Source of the DNA: Emmonsiellopsis sp. PD_33
Lineage: Eukaryota; Ascomycota; Eurotiomycetes; Onygenales; Ajellomycetaceae
Assembly: GCA_032988165.1 (NCBI GenBank)
Contig: JANTQF010000087.1
Span: forward strand, 55,857-119,856
Direction of reading: 5' to 3'
DNA: 64,000 nt
Shown here piece by piece: positions 45,989 through 57,558 of this stretch. Position numbers and translations under genes: made by a program. The notes under the pieces were generated by a model, which was not told the DNA's origin, did no database searches, and worked only from the letters and a program-made list of their open reading frames with translations. Position 1 is the stretch's first letter. Each line of letters starts with the position of its first letter.

Positions 45989-47230
45989 TTACTCCCGAAC
46001 AAACATTCCCGCCATTCCCATACCGGTACCAATGCACATACTCACAACACCCACCTGTTCCCCTCTCCTCTCCAGCTCCGGCATCAACGTAGCCAATTGT
46101 CTGGCACCTGTAGCGCCCAATGGGTGTCCGATGGCAATCGCACCACCCTTAGGGTTCACCTTGCTCTCATCAATCCCCAATTTGCGCGTGCAGTATACAG
46201 CCTGACTAGCAAAGGCCTCGTTGAGTTCCCAAATCCCGACATCCGAAACAGACAGACCGGTTTGGTTGAGCAGCTTAGGAATCGCGACGGCGGGTCCGAC
46301 GCCCATCTCATCGGGTGCGCAGCCGGCGACTTGGGTAGATACCCATTTCCCAATGATGCTAGAGGAGAGCCCGAGTTCGGTAGCGGTGGAGCGTCTCATG
46401 AGGAGAGTGGCAGCAGCGCCGTCGCTGACCTGTGAACTGTTTCCAGCCGTGCTAGTTCCCGTGGCTTTGAATGCAGGCTTGAGCGAAGCTAGCTTTTCCA
46501 AGGAGATGGATGCGCGGATGCCGTCGTCCTTGGCCACTGTAACTTCCGTCGCGGGACCTTCGGGGTTTCCCTCGGGGAACTGTTTTGTCGTAACAGATAC
46601 GATTTCGTTATCGAAGAGCCCCTGTTCCTGCGCAGCTGCGGCCTTTTTATGCGATTGGGCAGAGAATGCATCCTGGTCTTGACGGGTAATTCCATATCGT
46701 TCCGCAACATTCTCCGACGTGATGCCCATGGGCATGATGCAGTCCCTCGCATCCTTGGAGGGCGAATCACGTAGCTCAGGCCACAGTACCGTGGGGATAG
46801 CTCTCGATCCATAATTCCGCGTCATAGACTCCATGCCACCGCCAATGCCGACTGATATAGCACCGACGGAGATCGAGTGCGCAATTGTCGTGATGGCCGC
46901 TAGGCCGGAACTGCATTGTCTGTTGATTGTATGGAAGGGAACGGTGTGGGGGAAGCCGGCGTGTATCTGGCCCATGCGCGCGGCCTTTGCGCCACCGAGT
47001 TCCTGCAGGACACTGCCAATGGCTACATCGTCGATTAGGGCCGGGTCGAGGTTGGGATTGGCAGCGAGGGTGGCGCGGAGGACGTGAGAGATGAGTTCTT
47101 CGGGGTAGGCATCTTTGAAGCCGCCCTTTTTGGCGCGGGTGACGGGAGTACGGAGGGAGGAGAGGATGACGACATCTGTAGGGGACTTTTGGAGAATTTG
47201 GCGGAGGCCTTTTTGGGCGGTTCCGGACAT
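45989..47230 (-). CDS. 3-ketoacyl-CoA thiolase (acetyl-CoA C-acyltransferase), peroxisomal type
   Basis: Catalyses the last step of fatty-acid beta-oxidation, cleaving 3-ketoacyl-CoA with CoA to acetyl-CoA and a shortened acyl-CoA. Single exon, 413 residues, normal length. Catalytic residues are all present: Cys106 in NRQCSSGL (nucleophile), NEAFASQA, His369 in GGAIAIGHPLGATG, and Cys399 in CIGTGMGMA. The amino end resembles peroxisomal rather than mitochondrial thiolases, but no clean PTS2 (R-[LVI]-x5-[HQ]-[LA]) is visible; RQILQKS is only partly similar, and there is no PTS1 at the carboxyl end. Could act downstream of the CYP52-like enzyme. Confidence in function is high, in compartment moderate. 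Confidence 0.95.
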   Translation of the reverse strand: MSGTAQKGLRQILQKSPTDVVILSSLRTPVTRAKKGGFKDAYPEELISHVLRATLAANPNLDPALIDDVAIGSVLQELGGAKAARMGQIHAGFPHTVPFHTINRQCSSGLAAITTIAHSISVGAISVGIGGGMESMTRNYGSRAIPTVLWPELRDSPSKDARDCIMPMGITSENVAERYGITRQDQDAFSAQSHKKAAAAQEQGLFDNEIVSVTTKQFPEGNPEGPATEVTVAKDDGIRASISLEKLASLKPAFKATGTSTAGNSSQVSDGAAATLLMRRSTATELGLSSSIIGKWVSTQVAGCAPDEMGVGPAVAIPKLLNQTGLSVSDVGIWELNEAFASQAVYCTRKLGIDESKVNPKGGAIAIGHPLGATGARQLATLMPELERRGEQVGVVSMCIGTGMGMAGMFVRE

Positions 47231-48146
47231 GGCTGCGGGTGGGGAGGAAGGGAGCGAGAGGGATAATTATATTGACTATCCCGCGTGGGAGCCCTCAAGA
47301 CGACAGAGCGAGTATAATCGTGGGTAATTGAGTGACCGTAAGTCTGTGGGTTTGTCTCGACAAAGATTGAGAAGGCGATGGGTGGGTAGATGAAGACGAG
47401 GAGCTCCCAACAAAATAATCCAATGGCGAACTAATCGTGCTGTCACCGCCACGGAAGTTTCCGTGTTAACTCTCCCCAGCTTTCAAGAGCAGCTTCCGGT
47501 CCCCACTGGCCAACTTGACTGCCGATGCCGGTTAAATGCTCAACCGACGGCCAAAGACTCCTGCGCAAGGACGTCGGTACAGTCGAGGTTAACTGTAAAT
47601 AGGGGCTGGGATCAGAGAACCAAACACGTATTCATCTTCTTATCATCATAAGCAAATCTCATCTATCTCATCGAACCCAAGTGCCTTGGGAGCAAATATT
47701 GAAGTCGACTTGTTGGAATCTTAATATCCGAATGTCGTCGGAAGCATGACAGCGAGCCGAGCGGAGATTTAGAGTTTCGGCTTTGATTTCGGCAACTTAA
47801 AACTCACGTAATCCCGACCATGTCACGTGGTATCGCGTCCATGGACGGAGCTAACTTGAACATTTTTCGAGTCAACAAATACATGAGTTAAGACTCAAGC
47901 AACAGACAACATAAACAGCAATAAAGACAATTCTATATGCACCCAATACTCCTGCCAACCAAAAGTTGCTTGCGTGAAAAATCAATTAGTACTACCAGTA
48001 CTACTTCCCCCATCGACGCATGCCAAACCATGGACTAAACCAGCATTCTTCATACCCATCCTATCCGTACAAATAATATCAATTAACTCCGTGCTGTCCC
48101 ATTGCCATTCATTAGGAAGCACATTCCTTCACAAAGGGCGTGTCAA
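47231..48146. other. Intergenic, thiolase promoter and peroxidase 3' flank
   Basis: About 900 bases. No gene; no clear CCTCGG-type fatty-acid regulator box was seen near the thiolase start. Confidence 0.4.
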
Positions 48147-49058
48147 TCAGGAGACCGGCACAGCCCCAACAGCCTCATTCATTTTCTTAAGAGTCGCTCC
48201 GGTCTTCACCTTCTCGGGCCTCTTGAATCCCTCCCTATAGGCAAGGCGTTCCTCCTCTGCCAAACTATCAGTATGCAATCATTAAAGAGGGTATTTGACA
48301 ATATCATGGCCGGCAACGCAGCACAGCACTTACCAAAGAAAGCCTTCAGCCATGTCTTGGGTACAGCATCAGCTTCGTCATCCCACAAGGTGGTTAGGTA
48401 CAGGGCAGTTGTCCCGATACTTCCCAAATTCTGGAACTCCGAAGCATTAAATTGAGGATTGGCTTCCTTCGCAATCTCCTGGCGAGCAGCGCGTGCCTTG
48501 GCTGCAACCTCGACAGTGATATATTTTTCCTTGCGGAATTTCGCGCTATGTCGGGCAAGTCCGAGGTGTTGTGCCACGGGTCCCCAGACCTTGCGATCGA
48601 AGCTGAGAGCATCTCCTGTTACCAGAAAGTCGTTGCGGGAGAGCGAGCCGTCGAACTCGACGGTACCATGGGCCTCGGGGGAACCCAGGTCATCGAGGTT
48701 AAAGGTCTTGGTGTAAGTTTCGGTACTGGAGAGGTTGGCCAGGAAGACCGCGTCAACGGCCATGTCGAGGGTGCCAGGGGCAAAATGGTAAGCTCCTCCT
48801 GCTGCGCGATCGATTGCGTCATAATCGATCTCTTTTCCCGACCGAGGAAGCCAACCATGGTTGGCTAGAACATTTAGGCCTGGGCATGGGGATCGAACTA
48901 TGATATGTTGTCAGTTGTGTATTGGAACTTGGCGATAGAATACCCAACTTACCGTCCCCGGCCTTTGGTCGACGGAACTCATGGCCCTTTGGCTCTGGAT
49001 GGTAGAAGGCGGAAGCAAGTCCAAAGAGAATGGTGTTGGTGAAATATGAGAGCTTCAT
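48147..49058 (-). CDS. Secreted heme-thiolate peroxidase (chloroperoxidase/peroxygenase family)
   Basis: Heme enzyme using hydrogen peroxide to halogenate or oxygenate organic substrates, expected outside the cell. Exons 49058-48953, 48897-48334 and 48256-48147 give 259 residues, the length of short peroxygenases. A signal peptide (MKLSYFTNTILFGLASA) is followed by SPCPGLNVLANHGWLPRSGK, where Cys40 is the axial heme thiolate. EFDGSLSRND carries the Glu and Asp of the usual E-H/G-D metal and acid-base site. The last intron is set to the acceptor TTGGCAG, which gives EEERLAYREGFKRPEK; the earlier GATAG acceptor would lead to a frame with an odd tail. Whether it is a chloroperoxidase or an unspecific peroxygenase is not decided by sequence alone. 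Confidence 0.9.
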
Positions 49059-49137
49059 GGTTGGTTAAATTGCAGGTGTGTTTATAAACAAGGTTCAATT
49101 GAGATAAAAAATGTCTTAGAATCAAAGCAGGTACAGC

Positions 49138-49147
49138 TTTATATATA
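49138..49147 (-). promoter_or_regulatory. TATA box of the peroxidase gene
   Basis: A TATATAAA-type element on the minus strand lies about 80 bases upstream of the peroxidase start codon, a typical spacing for a strongly regulated secreted-enzyme gene. Confidence 0.45.
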
Positions 49148-50144
49148 GCCGTAAAGTTCTGACAGCTCTCCTGCTCGTCCATGACCTCATCCGGCAATAC
49201 GCTCCCCCTGAACAAAAGGGCGTATTCGCTCGTTACTCCGCCACTAGTTGAAGAAGCTTATTCTAACCGCAGTGTCCACATTAGCGTGCTTGACTGCGCT
49301 CCGCCAATTATCATCGCGACGAATTTTGAACTCTTCCCTTGGCATTGTAGGGCTGATAAGCGAATACGCTCCGTGATATCTACATGCCTACTGCTGCATG
49401 GCCAAGCCAGCCAAGAGTGTGAGTATTTTTCAGTATTTCAAATTTCTCCACAAGCAAGGCTCATTCGTTCTACAAATCATTATTACACTCATTATTATTG
49501 GAGGGTGGACTGTGGCTTTGTGTTCTCGAAAACCTAGAATGTAATAACCACTGCTCCGTGGCTAAACCCCTATCTCTTCGGCTACCCAATTGTTTCAATA
49601 GTTGAAAACAGCAGCAAATCCTATTACTGTTGGATTATTAGATATCTTTCGCAGCACTTCATTATTCTATCGTAGAACCACACTAATAATAACGATACTA
49701 AAGAAAGATCTACGAAGAAAAAAAAAATCGGCAGCTCATCAGTCACAGTAACTACTCCATACAGAGTAGTGCAGCGGCTACTACTGGGCCTCTAAAACTC
49801 AGCCCCGGAACCATAAATCAGAGTTTGTTTTAAGGTTAACTAGCTCCCGGGAGAGTTTATAATAAGCAAAGTAAACAGAAGCTGCAGCCAACGTGGCTCC
49901 GCCGACGATTTTAAGTTATTATTTCAAATCATTCCATGCCGTCAGGGGTATGCTCTCCTCTTTTCCAGGATCCAATACTCCACACAATAAATCTAGATTT
50001 TAAGAGTGTTACTACAGATTGGAACCGCAGACTTTTACATCTCATCAACAAATTAATCATTTAATAAAACATTCTATATGGCTGAACAGCAAATAGCTAG
50101 CTTCCTCCCCAGAATCATCTCCTGCACATCTCACCACAACGGCC
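49148..50144. other. Intergenic, nothing supported
   Basis: About 1 kb of AT-leaning sequence between the peroxidase promoter and the SYLF gene stop; no coding frame of note. Confidence 0.4.
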
Positions 50145-50899
50145 TCACTCTCCAACCCCGTCAACAATACCAACCTCCTCCCTCCGCCCAGCGATCTCCA
50201 AAATTGTCATAAGCCCCTCCACACCCCTCGGCCACTGCCCCTCCCCCCCCTGAGCCTTCACCTCCCCCCGTAAAATCTGCCCACTCGTAACCCCCACCCC
50301 ATAAACCTCCTCATTAACCTCCGGCTTCTCCCTAATAACCGTCCCATCCACCGTAAGCCCCCCATACAACCCTCTAGACTTCGTATACGTCCAAACAGGC
50401 TTCATCTCCTTAATATTCGCCGTACGACCCATCGGCCCCGCCGCGAGCGCCAGCACACCTCCCAGCTCCATTTCCGGCTTCGTGTACGCGTCGACAGCCG
50501 CTTGGGTGTTCAACACGCAGACGCAGTCGTACACGTCAATCCCGTATACAAAACCGATGCCCCCGGAGCGGACGGAGAAGGCGGATGGGGGTGACCAGGT
50601 GCCGTTGGGGAGTCGGGCGATGACGACTCCGGACCCGCTGGAGCCGGCAAAGTACATCCCTGCGCGGAAGCAGGTGTATATGGCTAGGCCATGGGCGTTG
50701 GCGATGGCCTCGGGGGGGATTTTGCTTTTGTCTTGCGGGGGGCATGGGTTAGTATAGGTGGTAGTTATATAGCAGGGTTTCGTTTTTATCTCAAAACTAA
50801 GGTAAAATAACAAATAAATAACCCACCAATGAAACTTTGGAGTGTATGAGCTGCCTTGTCGCAATCTTTGGCGAGGCCTGTTGCTTTGGAAGGGCTCAT
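50145..50899 (-). CDS. SYLF-domain (Ysc84-like) lipid/actin-binding protein
   Basis: Cytoplasmic protein of the SYLF family, whose members bind phosphoinositides and, in Ysc84/SH3YL1, actin at endocytic sites. Exons 50899-50827 and 50731-50145 give 219 residues. Exon 1 encodes MSPSKATGLAKDCDKAAHTLQSFI; the acceptor is CGCAAG. The conserved core is IPPEAIANAHGLAIYTCFRA, then GSSGSGVVIARLPNGTWSPP, GGIGFVYGIDVYDCVCVLN and GGVLALAAGPMGR. The carboxyl third (YTKSRGLYGGLTVDGTVI) is the regular end of the domain. There is no SH3 domain as in yeast Ysc84, common for filamentous-fungal relatives. A longer open frame at 50864 simply reads through the intron. Confidence 0.9.
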
Positions 50900-51616
50900 G
50901 TTTGAGGAAAATATATAGTAGTTATTGTGAGCTGAAAAATTGGTGAATAGGGGAAGTTTGGATCGTGGAATTGGATTATCGATAGAGTAAATGAGGATGG
51001 TATTGTCAATCTATAGTCTCTCCCTTCAGTTTTATATGCTCTTAAGGGGGGCTTGTAAAGGGGCTGAGTCAAAATTCTTGACAGATAGTCACATCCACAT
51101 GTGCTGAAGGAATTGATATTCAGCTGGCCCATGAATACGCCATCCTGGTATAATGGGAGTTCACAGGTCGATGATATCATTAAGACGATGAGAAGCGCTA
51201 TTCGGGCTATGCTGCGTATTCCGCCTAGATGTGCAACGGCAATTGGTAACAAATATTGGAGATCTTTTATTAATTATATACGCAAAATGAGGTCGGATTT
51301 GAAATAGGGTGCAAGTGCCTGACATGGGCGCTTATCTACCTTTTGATAAACGCTGTAGGACTTCAACATTGACTAGCATGGTGGATCATCAAGATGTATG
51401 CTTCTGGTTAGGGCGTTTGTAATTGGGTGCCTTGCAACAGACGCTCAAGCAAATAATAGACTAGGATTCAAAGCCGTTAGGAGAAAGGCAGGTTTTATAT
51501 TAATCTAAAATAATCACAATCATGTACATAAAATTAACACGTATCAACATCACATCTTCTAAGCACCCATACCCCTAAACTGGCTATTGCAACAGCGGGC
51601 ATCGCCCGCCTGAATT
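50900..51616. other. Intergenic, nothing supported
   Basis: About 700 bases between the SYLF gene start and the lipase stop. Short frames only. Confidence 0.4.
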
Positions 51617-53050
51617 CTAGAGCAAGTACTTCCAGAACTCATCCGGACTCGCCCACCCTTCCAGGAAGTTAGGAAATCCCACGTCCGGCGTATATTGAGT
51701 CCGGAAACCCTCCACGGCGCTTTTCGCGCAGCCCGGTTTGGCATGAGAAGGAGACGACGAGAGCCGTTCCTTCACCCATGCCAGCCACTTGATCTGACTG
51801 GCCTGTATCACCGAGAAATGGTTCATCCCGGCATAAGTAACCATTTCAATTGACTCGCCCCAATTTTCGCGCTGCGACAGTTGACATGTGTCGTCCACCA
51901 CAGACACAATCGAGTCCAGCGGCACTACGGTATCCTTTTCAGCGGCCAAGACGAGGAGAGGGCCTTTGAATTTCTTCCGGCCCGTGTCGATCATCTTCGA
52001 GTAGGTCTGGACTGTCTCATCTTTCGTCCAATCTGGTTGCGCCAAATCTTCCCATGCCATGTCCGAGAAGACGAGGGTTTCTGTAGGCAGGCAGCCTGAC
52101 AGGGGTTGGATAATATTGCTCCACCGGTCATACGCTTCCATTGACATACCCGAGTAGTTGTAAGAAGGGAAAGCCACAGTCACGGCATCAATGAGTCTAG
52201 GCTGAGAGCCGAGAATGGTGGACGCCCATGGCTCCGACGGATTCATTATGGCCTGCTCAGCGTTGACGATGAGATTGGCTGGTGGCGCGAAAGCCACAGT
52301 CCCCTTATATCCTTTGATTGGTTTGTCGACCAACCGCTCCGCAAAGGCCCAAGCTGCCCCTCCGCCTTGAGAATGGCCCATCGCGACGAAGGGACCAGCA
52401 GGCTTCAGATAGTTAGGAAATGCAGCTCGGGCTGCGATAATTGCGTTGGCAAGGTCGTTCGCTTGGGCCGGGGCCGCTCCCCAAAGATGTCCAAAGTGCT
52501 CTCCAGATGGCAATTTATCCACCCCAAGCCCGGCATAGTCCGGTGCAACAACTGCCATGCCTTGAAGTGCAAGGAGGAAGGGGGCCATGAAATGATATTG
52601 CAGGTTGCGGTAATTGCTCGGCGAACAGAGCGGCTGAGCACCAGAAGTTCCGTGACCCCAAGCGACCATAGGGTATCCATTGCCGCGATTGCCTGGGTTT
52701 AGGGCTTCCGCGGGCGTATATGGCCAGATGATATAGGCAGAAGCTGGCAGTATCGTCCCATTCAAGTCTGACGTCGTGTATATTATGCGGGACATGGTGA
52801 GGCCGCTGGGGACGGCATAATTGGACAAATCGGTTGCCTCTTCCACATGAAGAAGACTCCCAGCGGGTAGGTCCGACGAGAAATCGGAGGGGACGGTATA
52901 GAACGAAGAGTCTGTTGATGCATGTTGTTCAATCTCCCAGGAAGAGCTAAGTTTTCCACGGCATTGGGCATCGCACTCGGAATCGGCAGCGGAAGAGATC
53001 TTCAAGCCCGCAAGGCTGAGAAACAGAAAAGGTAGTAGTGTTGCAAACAT
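51617..53050 (-). CDS. Secretory lipase (LIP family, alpha/beta hydrolase)
   Basis: Secreted triacylglycerol lipase or esterase of the Candida LIP-type family. Single exon, 477 residues. The start at 53050 begins with a clear signal peptide (MFATLLPFLFLSLAGLKISS); the in-frame ATG seven codons upstream would weaken it. An early region carries TMSRIIYTTSDLNGTI and WGHGTSGAQPLCSPS, typical of the family. The nucleophile elbow is GHSQGG (Ser227), the acid is the Asp in AAEKDTVVP, and the His is in GMNHFSV. Cys pairs suggest disulfides. Neighbour 2 kb upstream is a divergent Zn2Cys6 regulator, a possible but unproven controller. Confidence 0.92.
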   Translation of the reverse strand: MFATLLPFLFLSLAGLKISSAADSECDAQCRGKLSSSWEIEQHASTDSSFYTVPSDFSSDLPAGSLLHVEEATDLSNYAVPSGLTMSRIIYTTSDLNGTILPASAYIIWPYTPAEALNPGNRGNGYPMVAWGHGTSGAQPLCSPSNYRNLQYHFMAPFLLALQGMAVVAPDYAGLGVDKLPSGEHFGHLWGAAPAQANDLANAIIAARAAFPNYLKPAGPFVAMGHSQGGGAAWAFAERLVDKPIKGYKGTVAFAPPANLIVNAEQAIMNPSEPWASTILGSQPRLIDAVTVAFPSYNYSGMSMEAYDRWSNIIQPLSGCLPTETLVFSDMAWEDLAQPDWTKDETVQTYSKMIDTGRKKFKGPLLVLAAEKDTVVPLDSIVSVVDDTCQLSQRENWGESIEMVTYAGMNHFSVIQASQIKWLAWVKERLSSSPSHAKPGCAKSAVEGFRTQYTPDVGFPNFLEGWASPDEFWKYLL

Positions 53051-55043
53051 ATTACCGTCGAGAAGGAGCAAGTATGAAAGAAAGATAATGAGAATCGAAC
53101 TGCCACCAAGGAAGGTTACTTGGGATCGGCCTTCTCTAAATAACCAGCCAGTCAGGATGAATCTGCATAAAAAATTGACTCCCGCTCGGACTATGAGGGA
53201 TGTTACCCAAACAGAAAGAATTTGTCATGTACTGCCTGGTTATGGCTAGATGCATCCATGATCCTTCCATCATGAGAGTCCCGTTGGCAGAAGCGTAGAG
53301 ATGCCCCTGGTGTTGGTTAGTAGCCAGGGGAAATAAATACGCTCTAGACCCCCTGTCTGGTTCCTCGTGGCTGTGATGTCATGGACCAGGGGCGTGTTCG
53401 CTTAATGATCCATGCTAATCCGTTTTCGGCAATTCTCGCGAATACCTAGTAGGAAGGTATCCATGTCAAACAGTAGTCACCGACTAGCGTGGGTGCATGA
53501 ATAAAGTGATTAGCTATAAATTTAATATCTGGGCAAAGCGTAGAATATGTTAACTCGGCATTTGAAGTTGGTGGCGGTTCTAGCAGTTTATATTCACCGC
53601 CTCGAGATGGTGGATTGTCGTATTCTTGGGACGACGGCCTGTACGCAGGGAGGTCGATTAGTAGCTTTCTCATCGATACGCAATATTTGAAACGAGATAG
53701 TCGATGCGCGTAAAACTTGAATGCCGCACCCCTCAGGCAACTTTTATACGCATCTCCGTAAACAAAAACGAGAGCACCTAAGATTAAGATGCCTCGTTAT
53801 TAGTGCCGTCAACATGAAAGCTGGGCATACCTCAAAAGGATGAGATATCACCTTTTTCTCCAAGTCAGGTGCATGTCTTTGGACTATCAGTCAAATACCT
53901 GGATATAAAGAAATAAGGCATCATGGCGAATCATGGCGAACCTGCTCAAGGCCTTCTAGTGGGTATATTGCTGCTGATACCTGTTTATCGGGCATTGCCT
54001 GCAGTCTGAATATTTCAACAACGCGTTCAACCGAATGTGGGGTCTTCCACGACTTCCCCTATGCAACGGTGAAGCCAACAGCCAGCAAGCAATATTGATA
54101 CCATCGAACGAAAACAGCCGCTTCGCCTCGATCAACTTCGACTTTGTGCGTTGATGCCACTCCCGTCTATGACTTGTCCGCCATCAGAGACACATATCGT
54201 GTTAAAGGTCTTTCGGAAGCCCAAATCCGGGCATGCTTCAGTTGCAAGTCAGGGCGATGAATTCGATAAAAGGTGCAACCCGTCCGCTAGCGATGAAGAC
54301 AAGCGATATGGAAGCTAACATTGAACTTGGCAGGTACCGAGAGGCCCATGCCAATCCAGAACAGAACGATTATATCAATACGTCCATTCGCCAGAGGGAC
54401 TCGACCTCCACAAGGTGCTCGGCACCTATGATAACGACGGCCGTCGTGGAGTTCGACGAAGCTGAGGCGCAGTGGGTAGTTGATTTGGAACACCTTCGAG
54501 TCACTGCTTAGGTATGATCGCAGACGGGTCCAATCCGTCGGAGTTACCAGCGTTCCATATGGTGCTGGTGCTACATTGCATTTCCATCTCAGCAACGGAC
54601 GGTGGTATCCGGACCTTCTGCATTCTCCGAGCCGGACGGTCGGCATACCATGGTCGGCGAACTGCTCTCTGGCGGTGTGGATGTCTTCGGGATGGGCTGA
54701 ACGACAAGATATGGAGCCAGAGCAGGCCGGCTAAAATATTAGACTCAGAAAACTGACATCATGGAGCTTCAACACGAGATGCGGATGGAGAGAGAGGATG
54801 GAGCTTACTAATTTCATGCGTCAAAACGCCAATCCTACAGGGTTCCCTCAGCCCTAACTCCAACCTTAACCAACTAAGCAACTAAGCCGGCTGCAATTCC
54901 AAATTGCTAAAGCTTGGTCGGCTATCAGGTGGAACCAAGGGGTTTAAAAGGAGGGCTTGATCACCGGTCATGCAGTCGAGCATCTTAACAGTTTTCAATA
55001 TCTATTCATTTTTCATCTTCAGCAACAAGCAGCGTCTTACATC
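53051..55043. other. Intergenic between lipase and Zn2Cys6 regulator
   Basis: About 2 kb. Overlapping frames on both strands around 54233-54756 are open for 70-120 residues, but none has a recognisable domain. A short tandem (CATGGCGAAT twice) is at 53922-53941. Nothing else seen. Confidence 0.35.
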
Positions 55044-56878
55044 ATGGTTCAAGAACCCGGCTCATTGAACGCAGAGGAAAAGCAATTCAAGCCTCGAAGA
55101 GCACATGAAAAGTCTCGAAAAGGTTGTGCCCGATGCAAGCAGCAAAGGAAAAAGGTATTTTCAGACCTGAAATGTGGAACAAGCGCAGCTTTCTGACATT
55201 TGCTGGCCAGTGCGATGAGGTCAAGCCGCGCTGCACCAGATGCGCTGTCCGCAATTACCGTTGCCAGTATCTCCACAGTCCATTGGAATCAAAAGCTGCC
55301 GAGGAGCGGAAAACATTCACACCGGCGTCGAGTCCGGACATCCCCAGCTCAAATGTTCCAAGCCTCGCCGCTCCCCGTCCGACTAGTTCCATGGCATCAC
55401 CTAACAGTGTACCCTCGGCGTCAAGCGCTTCCTACCTTGGATCGCCTTCCCCTTACCCCAACCTCAGCGACGACGAGGGATGGCAATCCAACTCGGGGTC
55501 CTCCGGGATTCTTGACTCGACAGATTTGGCGCTTCTCAGCCACTACCTCACGCACACTAGCCACGCCGTCTCATTCGACGAGGATGACCTGTATGCTTTG
55601 AAAGTCGGCATCCCAAATCTTGCCTTCAACAGCAAACCTTTAATGGCTTCCATTCTCGCTCTCGCGGCGGTGTCCAAGTGCTACGACATCATCAAACATT
55701 CCCATGCCCCTCACAAACGTTTGGGCGAGATTATTCACCTTCTCGCCCTTGCAGAGGGACACCACAGAGCTTCTCTTCGGCAGATACAGGCCGCAATCCG
55801 CACAACAGACCGGTATGACCACATCCTAGCAAACGGAACAATAATGGTTTTATACGGATCTGCTTGCCACTGTGTGCGCATACATCTCATTGATATAGCA
55901 CGATCAAGAGATGAGTCATTGCCCATTGAGATGCTCCCAGCGCAATTTCAGTGGATCTCCCTCATTCGCGCAGTTCACACAGCCTTTGTCGGGCTCCTCA
56001 ATAGCCCGAGCGATTATTCGAATACGAACTCTGTAACAGACAGCGACTCGTGGAGGTGGAGGAGCAGCAGCCCCCCGCTTCTTGACACGTTAACCTTGAG
56101 TGAAAACGAGACGATTTCTGCTGAAAATGGACCCTCAGAGCAGACCGGGCAATTGTTTCTCCCAATCGTGGGAGCCAGCTATAGCCCCGCGCTCGAGAAG
56201 CTCCATGCAAAAGCCCAATTCATCGCCATGTCAGAGAGCTCACGAGACACACTAGCGGATCCGCACGATTGTCCACAATTACCCAACGGGTGCAGCTCAG
56301 AGATACAAGCCTGCCTAGCGGCGCTGGAAATATTAGATAACCTCATTTCGACCATGTTCTCAGGCCAATGGACAGCCCCAGAACCGCACGAACGATCAAT
56401 TTTCAATCTCGAATTCCCACCCGTCGGCCCCCTTAGTGAGGTCTCTCCATGGTTGAGAAGCTACTTGGCGCGCGTTACATCCGTGACATCGTCGAATGCG
56501 CCGCTGCGAAGAATAATCATGGCATTCGTGAACCAAGTCCCGCTCGAATATCTGACTCTCGTCCAATCGATCCTTGATCTCATCCCTATAGAAAAGGCCG
56601 ACACGGCATGGGAGAAGCCGGATGGCGAGTCATTGCCACCACATCATCCAACACATCTGCTCGCGATGGATATATTTGCCCACTGGCTTGTTCTCGTCAT
56701 GCTGCTTGATGGGGTGTGGTGGATTGGCGGCATTGGAGAGTGGGAGCTGGGCCGTGTGGTATCATTTATGCGACATCAGACATATTTAGATCCATTGGCA
56801 AGCAGGGGGGGTAAGTGGTGGCCAGAGAGCATGCTGAAGGTTAAAATGGAGCTTGGAGGCCAGATAACAGCTGGTTAA
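55044..56878 (+). CDS. Zn2Cys6 fungal transcription factor
   Basis: Nuclear DNA-binding regulator. Exons 55044-55154 and 55211-56878 give 592 residues. The start at 55044 (MVQEPGSLNAEEKQ) is preferred; removing the 56-base intron restores the zinc cluster CARCKQQRKKC-DEVKPRC-TRC-AVRNYRC with exact x2-x6-x6-x2-x6 spacing. The intron splits the cluster directly before the third Cys, a position often seen in this class. A Ser/Pro-rich linker follows (about 65-145), then DLALLSHYLTHTSHAVSF and a helical regulatory region of the C6 sterol-uptake/Upc2-like style, including LMASILALAAVSK. The carboxyl part is Trp-rich (WLVLVMLLDGVWWIGGIGEW). Targets unknown; the secreted lipase is its nearest neighbour. 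Confidence 0.92.
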
Positions 56879-57558
56879 TTTATGACTGCAAATGATTCTA
56901 TGTCGCGTATTTGTTATGAGTTTTTCTTGTTCATTTTTACTTCCCATTGCTAGATCTAGAACGCGATGTTTATGGCGGGAACCAAGCGAGCGAGTGGTTA
57001 GCTACTATTATCCCCCCATACCCTTTGGCTAAATTGGCGTGCACGATAAACAACATAATTAATTAATTTTTAGTATTCTGATAGAATTAGACTTTTATTA
57101 AAATCTTATATTATACTTCGTGTTCGCATTAGTATTCCCCAAAGTCTAGCAACCCTCTTCTGAAGAAGCTTCCCATTTCAACAATCCAGCTCTCCAACAT
57201 CAAGTCCAATCGCTTCCACGAGTAACGAAACGATATCAAGCGTCACCTTTTTTAGTACTATATATCTAACCAGGTAATATTCTATTAATAAAGATAGAGA
57301 AGATAATAAGTACTAATACAACTAGAACAGTATAAAATACTTACTAATATAAGATTTAAATAGTAATTAAATATTAATTTAGTATTACTAAATTAGACCC
57401 TATAAAAGATAATAATATAATTCTATATTATATAAGTATAATATTTTTCCTGCTGAAAATACTACGTTCTCAGTGATTATAATTTGCTTGCTTAAAAAGA
57501 CTCAGAGCTATAACTACAGGCATGATGGTCATACAACTAAATCCCCAAATTCCAATAC
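56879..57558. other. Intergenic with AT-rich, RIP-like block
   Basis: From about 57246 to 57450 nearly all bases are A or T, with dense TA steps, unlike any other stretch in the window. This is the look of DNA degraded by repeat-induced point mutation. No coding frame is present. Confidence 0.5.

Noticed and set aside
54233..54756. Overlapping frames on both strands, 80-119 residues
   Set aside because: Several frames are open at once in the same GC-balanced stretch, none with a recognisable domain.
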